A stretch of DNA of 64,000 nt from Hymenopus coronatus. Taxonomy: Eukaryota > Arthropoda > Insecta > Mantodea > Hymenopodidae. Positions within the stretch are counted from its first letter, which is position 1, and every line of letters begins with the position of its first letter. The notes under the pieces were generated by a model. The model did no database searches, was not told the origin of the DNA, and saw only the letters and a list, made by a program, of their open reading frames with translations. The translations under genes and the position numbers were made by a program. Below are positions 57,291-64,000 of the stretch, piece after piece. The stretch spans positions 400,866,132-400,930,131 of the forward strand of contig CM060900.1 of assembly GCA_030762935.1 (NCBI GenBank). The letters run 5' to 3'.

Positions 57291-60200
57291 TCTATGTGAA
57301 ATGAGGGGGGATTGTATACAAAGTTCTGTGACAGGCTTTAGTTTTAATCAATAGAAATGTTTATAGACTATGTGAAATGAGGGGGGATTGTATACCACCT
57401 CTGTGACAGGCTTTAGCTACTGACCAATATAAATGTTTATAGTCTATGTTAAATGAGGGGGGAATGTATACCACCTCTGTGACAGGGTTTAGCTAATAAT
57501 CAATATAAATGTTTGTAGTACATGTGAAATAAGGAGGAGCTGTAAACCACCTCTCTAACTGGGTTTAGCTACTAAAAAATATAAATGTTTATAGTACATG
57601 TGAAATGAGGGGGAATTGTATACCACCTTTCTGACAGGGTTTGGCTACTAACAAATATAAATGTTTGTAGTACATGTGAAATGAGGCGGGAATGTATACC
57701 ACCTCTGTGACAATGTTTAGCTACTAACCAATAGAAATGTATATAGTCTATGTGAAATGTGGTGGAACGTATACAACCTCTGTGACAGGGTTTAGCTACT
57801 AACCAATAGAAATTTTTATAGACTATGTGTAATGAGGGGGGATTGTGTACAACCTCTGTAACAGGGCTTAGCTACTAACCAATAGAAAAATGTATAGTCT
57901 ATGTGAAATGACGAGTGGCTCGTATACCACTTCTGTGACAGGGTTTAGCTACTAAGCAATAAAAATGTTTATAGTCTATTTGAAATGACGGGTGGCTAGT
58001 ATACCACCTCTGTGACAGGGTTAACTACTAACCAATAGAAATGTTTATACTCTATGTGAAATGAGGGGGGGACTGTATACCACCTCTGTGACACGGTTTA
58101 GCCACTAACCAATAGAAATGCTTATAATTTATGTGAAATGAGGGGGGAATGTATACCACCTCTGTGACATGGTTTAGCTACTGTACAATAGAAATGTTTA
58201 TAGTCTATGTGAAATGTCGGGTAGCTCCTTTATCACCTCTGTGACAGGGTTTAGCTACTAACCAATATAAATTTTTATAGTATATTTGAAATGACGGGTG
58301 GCTAGTATATCACCTCTGTGACCGGGTTTAGCTACTAACCAATATAAATGTTTATAGTACATGTGAAATGAGGGGGGATTTAATACCACCTCTGTGACAG
58401 GGTTTAGCATCTAACCAATAGAAATGTTTATAGTCTATGTGAAATGACGGGTGGCTCGTATTCCACCTCTTTGACAGGATTTAGCTACTAACCAATAGAA
58501 ATGTTTATAATCGGTGTGAAATGTCAAATGGCTCGTATACCACCTCTGTGACAGGGTTTAGCTACTAACCAATAGAAATCTATATAGTCTATGTAAAATG
58601 AGGGGGAATGTATACGACCTCTGTGACAGGGTTTAGCTACTAACCAATAGAAATGTTTATAGTCTATGCGAAATTAGGGGGGATTGTATACCACCTCTGT
58701 GACAGGATTTAGATACTAACCAATAGAAATATTTAAAGTGTATGTGAAATTTCGAGTGGCTCGTATACCACCTCTGTGACAGGATTTATCTACTAACCAA
58801 TATAAATGTTTGTAGTCTATGTGAAATGAGGGCTGGCTCGTATACCACCTCTGTGACAGGGTTTAGCTACCAACCAAGAGAAATGTTTATACTTTATGTG
58901 AAACGAGGGTGATAGTATACCACCTCTGTGACAGGGTTTGGCTACTAACCAATAGAAATGTTTATAGTCTATGTGAAATGACGGGTGGCTCGTATAACAC
59001 CTCTGTGACAGGGTTTAGCTGTTAACCAATATAAATATTTATAGTACATGTGAAATGAGGGGGGATAGGATACCACCTCTGTTACAGGATATAGCTACTA
59101 TCCCATATAAATGTTTATAGTACATGTGAAATAAGGGGGGATTGTATACCACCTCTGTGACCTGGTTTAGCCACTGACCAATAGAAATGTTTAAAGTCTG
59201 TGTGAAATGACGGGTGGCTCGTATACCACCTCTGTTACAGGGTTTAGCTACTAACCAATATAAATGTTTATAGCCTATGTGAAATGACGAGTGGCGTGTA
59301 TACCACCTCTGTGACAGGGTTTAGCTACTAACCAATACAAATGTTTATAGTCTATGTGAAATGAGCGGGGATTGTATACCAGCTCTGTGACAGGGTTTAG
59401 CTACTAACCAATAGAAATGTTTATAGACTATGTGAAATTACGGGTGGCTCGTATACCACCTCTGTGATGGTGTTTAGCTACTAACCAACAGAAATGTTTG
59501 TAGTCTATGTGAAATGAGGGGGGATTGTATACCAGCTCTGTGACAGGGTTTAGTTACTAACCAATAGAAATTTTATAGACTATGTGAAATGAGGGGCGAT
59601 TGTATACTACCTCTGTGACAGGGTTTAGCTACTGACCAAAAGAAATGTTTATAGTCCATGTGAAATGACGGTTGGCTCGTATACCACCTCTGTGACAGAG
59701 TTTAGCTACTAACCAATATAAATGTCTATAGTCTATGTGAAATGAGGTGGGAATGTATACCACCTCTGTGCCAGGGTTTAGCTGCTTACCAATAGAAATG
59801 TTTATAGTCTATGTGAAATGACGGGTGGCTAGTATACCACCTCTGTGACAGTGTTTAGCTACTAACCAATAGAAAAGTTTATAGTCTATGTTAAATAAGT
59901 TGGGATTGTAAACCATCTCTGTAACAGGGTTTAGCTACTAACCAATAGAAATGTTTATAGTCTATGTGAAATGACGGGTGGCTCTTATAACACCTTTGTG
60001 ACAGGGTTTAGCTGCTAACCAATAGAAATGTTTATAGTCTATGTTAAATGACGGTTGGCTCATATACCATCTCTGTGACAGTGTTTAGCTACTAACCAAT
60101 AGAAATGTTTATAGTACATGTGAAATCAGGGGTGGTTCGTATACCACCTCTTAGATGGGGTTTAGCTAATAACCAATATAAATGTTTATATTCTATGTGA

Positions 60201-60960
60201 AATGACGGGTGGCTAATATACCACCTCTGTGACAGTGTGTAGCTACTAACCAATAGAAAAGTTTATAGTCTATGTTACATAAGGGGGGATTGTAAACCAT
60301 CTCTGTAACAGGGTTTAGCTACTAACCAATAGAAATGTTTATAGTCTATGTGAAATGACGGGTGGCTCGTATACCACCTCTGTGACAGGGTTTAGCTACT
60401 AACCAATATAAATGTTTATAGTCTGTGTGTAATGACGGGTGGCTCGTATACCACCTCTGTGACAGGGTTTTTCTACTAACCAATAGATATGTTTATAGTC
60501 TATGTGAAATTAGGGGGGGGGAATATTATACCACCTCTGTGACAGGGTTTAGCCACTAACCAATAGAAATATTTATAGACCATGTGAAATGAGTGGGGAT
60601 TTTATACCACCTCTGTGACAGGGTTTAGCTACTAACTACTATAAATGATTATAGTACAAATGAAATGAGGGGAGATTCTATACCACCTCTGTGACAGGGT
60701 TTAGCTACTAACCAATAGAAACATTTATAGTCTATGTGAAATAACGGATGGCTCGTACACCACCTCTGTGACAGGGTTTAGCTACTAACCAATAGATATG
60801 TTTAAAGTCTAAGTGAAGTTACGGGTAGCTTGTATACCACCTCTTTGACAGGGTTTAGCTACTAACCAATAAAAATGTCTATAGTCTATGTGAAATGAAG
60901 GGTGGCTCGTAAACCACCTCTGTGACAGGGTTTAGGTATTAACCAATAGAAATGTTTATA
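57290..60960. repeat. Type 2 higher-order copy, distant
   Basis: Matches about 46.5-50.3 kb with an offset of roughly 10.7-10.85 kb (about 140 monomers). Anchors: GTATACAAAG at 46610 and 57314, GTCGGGTAGCTCCTTTATCA at 47439 and 58216, GCGAAATTAG at 47814 and 58668. The offset changes by one monomer between the last two anchors, so single-monomer gain or loss happened after duplication. Confidence 0.7.
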
Positions 60961-61880
60961 GTCTATGTGAAATGACGAAAGGCTCGTATACCAACTTAGT
61001 GACAGGGTTTAGGTATCAACCAATAGAAATTATTATAGTCTATGTGAAATGACGGGTGGATCGTATACACCTCTCTGACAGGGTTTAGCTACGTACCAAT
61101 AGAAATTTTTATAGTCTATGAGAAATACGGATGGTTCGTATACAAGCTCTGTGACAGGGTTTAGCTACTAACCAATATAAATGTTTGTGGTACATGTGAA
61201 ATGACGGGGAATTGTATACCACTTCTGTAACAGGGTTTAGCTGCTAACCAATATAAATGTTTGTAGTACATGTGAAATGAGGGGGGATTTTATATAACCT
61301 CTGTGACAGGGGTTAGGTGCTATCCAATAGAAATGTTTATAGTGTATGTGAAATGTGTTGGGGATTGTATACCACCTCTGTGACTGGGTTTAGCTACTAA
61401 CCAATAGAAATGTTTATAGTCCATGTGAAATGACGGGTGGCTCGTATACCACCTCTATGACAGAGTTTAGCTGCTAACCAATAGAAATGTTTATAGTGTA
61501 CGTGAAAAGACGGTTGGCTCGTGTACCACCTCTGTGACAGGGTTTAGCTACTTACCAATAAACATGATTATAGTACATGTGAAAAGAGTAGGGATTGTAT
61601 AGCACCTCTGTGACATGCTTTAGCTACTAACCAATGGAAATGTTCATAGTCTATGTGAAATGACAGGTAGCTCGTATACCACCTCTGTGACAGGGTTTAG
61701 CTACAAACCGATAGAAATATTTATAATTTATATGAAATGACGGGTAGCTCTTATACCACCTCTGTGACAGCGTTTAGCTTCTAACCAATAGAAATGTTTA
61801 TAGTCTATGTGAAATGACGGGACGTTCGTATACCTCCTCTGTGACTGGGTTTAGTTACTAACCAATAGAAATGTTTATAG
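60960..61880. repeat. Partial type 1 higher-order copy, distal
   Basis: Follows the distal type 2 copy in the same order as at 52 kb: GAAAGGCTCGTATACCAACT, a CTACGTACC monomer, GATTTTATATAACCTC, GTGTTGGGGATTG, and finally GTATACCTCC with GTGACTGGG. The AACTGACGGG monomer is missing. Confidence 0.7.
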
Positions 61881-64000
61881 TCTATGTGAAATGAGGGGGG
61901 ATTGTATACCACCTCTGTGACAGGGTTTTGCTACTAACCAATAGAAGATTTTATAGTAGATAAAAAATGAAGGGGGGATTGTATACCACCTCTGTGACAG
62001 GTTTTAGCTACTAACCAATATAAATATTTATATTCTATGTGAAATAAGGGGGGATTAAATTCATCGTCTGTGACAGGATTTAGCTACTAACCAACAGAAA
62101 TGTTTATAGTCTATGAGAAATGACGGGTGGCTCGTATACCACCTCTGTGACAGGGTTTAGCTGCTAACCAATAGAAATGTTTATAGTCTATGTAAAATGA
62201 CGGGTGGCTCTTATATCACCTCTGTGATAGGGTTTAGCTACTAACCATTAGAAATGTTTATAGTACATGTGAAATGAGGGGGGATTGTATACCATCTCTG
62301 TGACAGGGTTTAGCTATAAACCAATAGAAATGTCGATAGTCTATGTCAAATGAGGGGGGATTGTATAGACCCTCTGTTACAGGGTTTAGCTACTAAGCAA
62401 TAGAAATGGTTATAGTCTATGTGAAATGACGGGTGGCTCGTATACCACTTCTCAGACAGGGTTTAGCTACCTACCAATAGAAATTTTTATAGTCCATGAG
62501 AAATGACGGGTGGCCAGTATACCACCTCGGTGACAGGGTTTAACTACTAACGAATAGAAATGTGTATAGTTTTTGTGAAATAAGGGGGGAATGCCTACGA
62601 CCTCTGTGACAGGGTTTAGCTACTAAACAATAGAAATATTTATAGTCTATGTCTAATGAGAGGGGGGATTGTATACCACCTCTGTGACAGGGTTTAGCTA
62701 CTAACCAATAGAAATATTTATAGTCTATGTGAAATGACGGGTGGCTAGAATACCACCTTTGTGATAGGTTTTAGCTGTAACAATAGAAATTTTTATAGTG
62801 CATGTGAAAAGAAGGGTGGCTCATGTACCACCTCTGTGACAGCGTTTAGCTACTAACCAATAGAAATGTTTATTGTACATGTGAAATGAGTGGGGATTGT
62901 ATACCACCTCTGTGACGGTGTTTAGCTACTAACCAATAGAAATGTTTATAGTCTATGTGAAATGACGGGTGGCTCGTATACCAACTCTGTGACAGGGTTT
63001 AGCTACTAACCAATAGAAATGTTTATAGTCTATTAGAATGACGTGTGGCTGGTATACAACCTCTGTGACAGGGTTTAACAACTAACCAATAGAAATATTT
63101 ATAGTCTATGTGAAATGACGGGTGGTTCATATACCACCTCTGTGACAGTGTTTAGCTACTAACCAATAGAAATGTTTATAGTCTATGTGAAATGAGGAGT
63201 GGCTCGAATGCCACCTCTGTGACAGGGTTTAGCTACTAACCAATAGAAATGTTTATAGTTTATGTGAAATGAGGGATGATTGTATACCACCTTAGTGACA
63301 GGGTTTTGCCACTAACCAATATAAATGTTTATAGTCTGTGTGAAATGACGGGTAGCTCGTATACCACCTCTGTGGCAGGGTTTAGCTACTAACCAATTGA
63401 AATGCTTATAGTCTATGTGAAATGACGGGAAGCTCGTATACCATCTCTGTGACAGTGTTTATCTACTAACTAATAGAAATGTTTATAGGACGTGTGAAAT
63501 GAGCAGGGATTATATACCACCTCTGTGACAGGGTTTAGCTACTAAATAATATAAATCTTTATAGTCTATGTCAAATGATGGGGGATTGTATACCACCTCT
63601 GTGACAGGGTTTAGCTACTAACCAATAGAAATGTTTATAATCTATCTGAAATGAGGATGGATTGTACACTATCTCTGTAACAGGGTTTAGCTACTAACCA
63701 ATAGAAATGTTTATAGTCTATGTGAAATGACGGGTGGGTCGTATACTACCTCTGTGAAAGGGTTTAGCTACCAAAGAATAGAAATGTTTATAGTTTATGT
63801 GAAATGAAGGGAGATTGTATACCACCTCTGTGACAGGGTTTAGCTGCTAACCAATAGAAATATTTATAGTCTATGTGAAATGACAGGTGGCTCGTATACG
63901 ACCTCTGTGACTGGGTTTAGCTACTAAACAGTAGAAATGTTTAGAGTCTATGTCAAATGACGGGTGGCTCATATACTACCTCTGTGACAGGGTTTAGTTA

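Larger units (their letters stand above)
40089..64000. repeat. Satellite DNA array, monomer about 76 bp
   Basis: Continuous head-to-tail tandem repeat from a degenerate first monomer to the window edge, with no interrupting mobile element seen. The core order is TTTAGCTACTAACCAATAG, AAATGTTTATAGTCTATGTG, AAATGA, a variable G-rich block, GTATACCACCTCTGTGACAGGG. Two main classes differ in the variable block: GAGGGGGGATTG (76 bp) and GACGGGTGGCTCG (77 bp). Linked variants include AATATAAATG with AGTACATGTG. Length divided by period gives about 310 monomers. The frames of 60-66 codons found here are satellite by-products. Confidence 0.97.

Noticed and set aside
40089..64000. CRISPR-like array or tandem protein repeats
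   Set aside because: Units are contiguous with no unique spacers, and the period is 76-77 bp throughout. Frames such as those at 43233-43415 or 55371-55559 persist only while indels happen to keep phase.
40089..64000. CENP-B box in the satellite monomer
   Set aside because: No segment of the monomer matches the TTCG...CGGG pattern of the mammalian box with the right spacing; the resemblance of CTCGTATACC is superficial.

Overview
The window looks like non-genic, transposon-rich chromatin of a large, AT-rich animal genome. It is almost certainly an arthropod and probably an insect. The evidence is a nuclear copy of mitochondrial cytochrome b that reads with the invertebrate mitochondrial code, many tRNA-derived SINEs, decayed CR1/Jockey-type LINEs, Tc1/mariner and hAT transposase remnants, and Penelope-like hairpins. 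I found no intact host gene, no functional tRNA or rRNA gene, no CRISPR array and no bacterial-style feature. Most long open frames are by-products of simple repeats, the satellite or mobile elements.

Layout. 1-5.4 kb: unannotated AT-rich DNA with scattered tRNA-derived SINE fragments and a 5S-rRNA-like segment. 5.4-22.3 kb: three copies (A, B, C) of one composite repeat of about 4.4-5.3 kb. A is inverted relative to B across a 2.4-kb spacer, and B and C are head-to-tail. Each copy carries, in the same order, a Tc1-like transposase C-terminus, a tRNA-like piece, two short conserved open frames, a SINE3 and a hAT transposase C-terminus. Later insertions (SINE1, SINE2, a cytochrome b NUMT) mark the copies differently.

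22.4-27.0 kb: one degraded LINE (ORF1 with a GDSL-like motif, endonuclease, reverse transcriptase), interrupted by a Penelope-like hairpin with a 13-bp target-site duplication and by a SINE. 27-36.4 kb: a dimeric SINE, a second Penelope-like hairpin, two members of a GC-rich repeat family, a 5'-truncated LINE with a 16-bp target-site duplication, an inverted SINE pair and a CCAT/CCAC array. 36.4-40.1 kb: a foldback element adjoining a 600-bp GTA array, a LINE C-terminal relic and a fourth SINE2.

40.1-64.0 kb: one uninterrupted satellite array, about 37% of the window, with a monomer of about 76 bp (roughly 310 copies by length). It has at least two monomer classes and nested higher-order repeats of about 2.14 kb and 2.45 kb. 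The array runs off the right edge. It is the dominant feature and suggests heterochromatin such as a pericentromere or knob. No undescribed gene system was found. The best candidates for new biology are the satellite's higher-order structure, the mosaic history of the A/B/C repeat, the hammerhead-like hairpins and the three-copy conserved exon-like frames.
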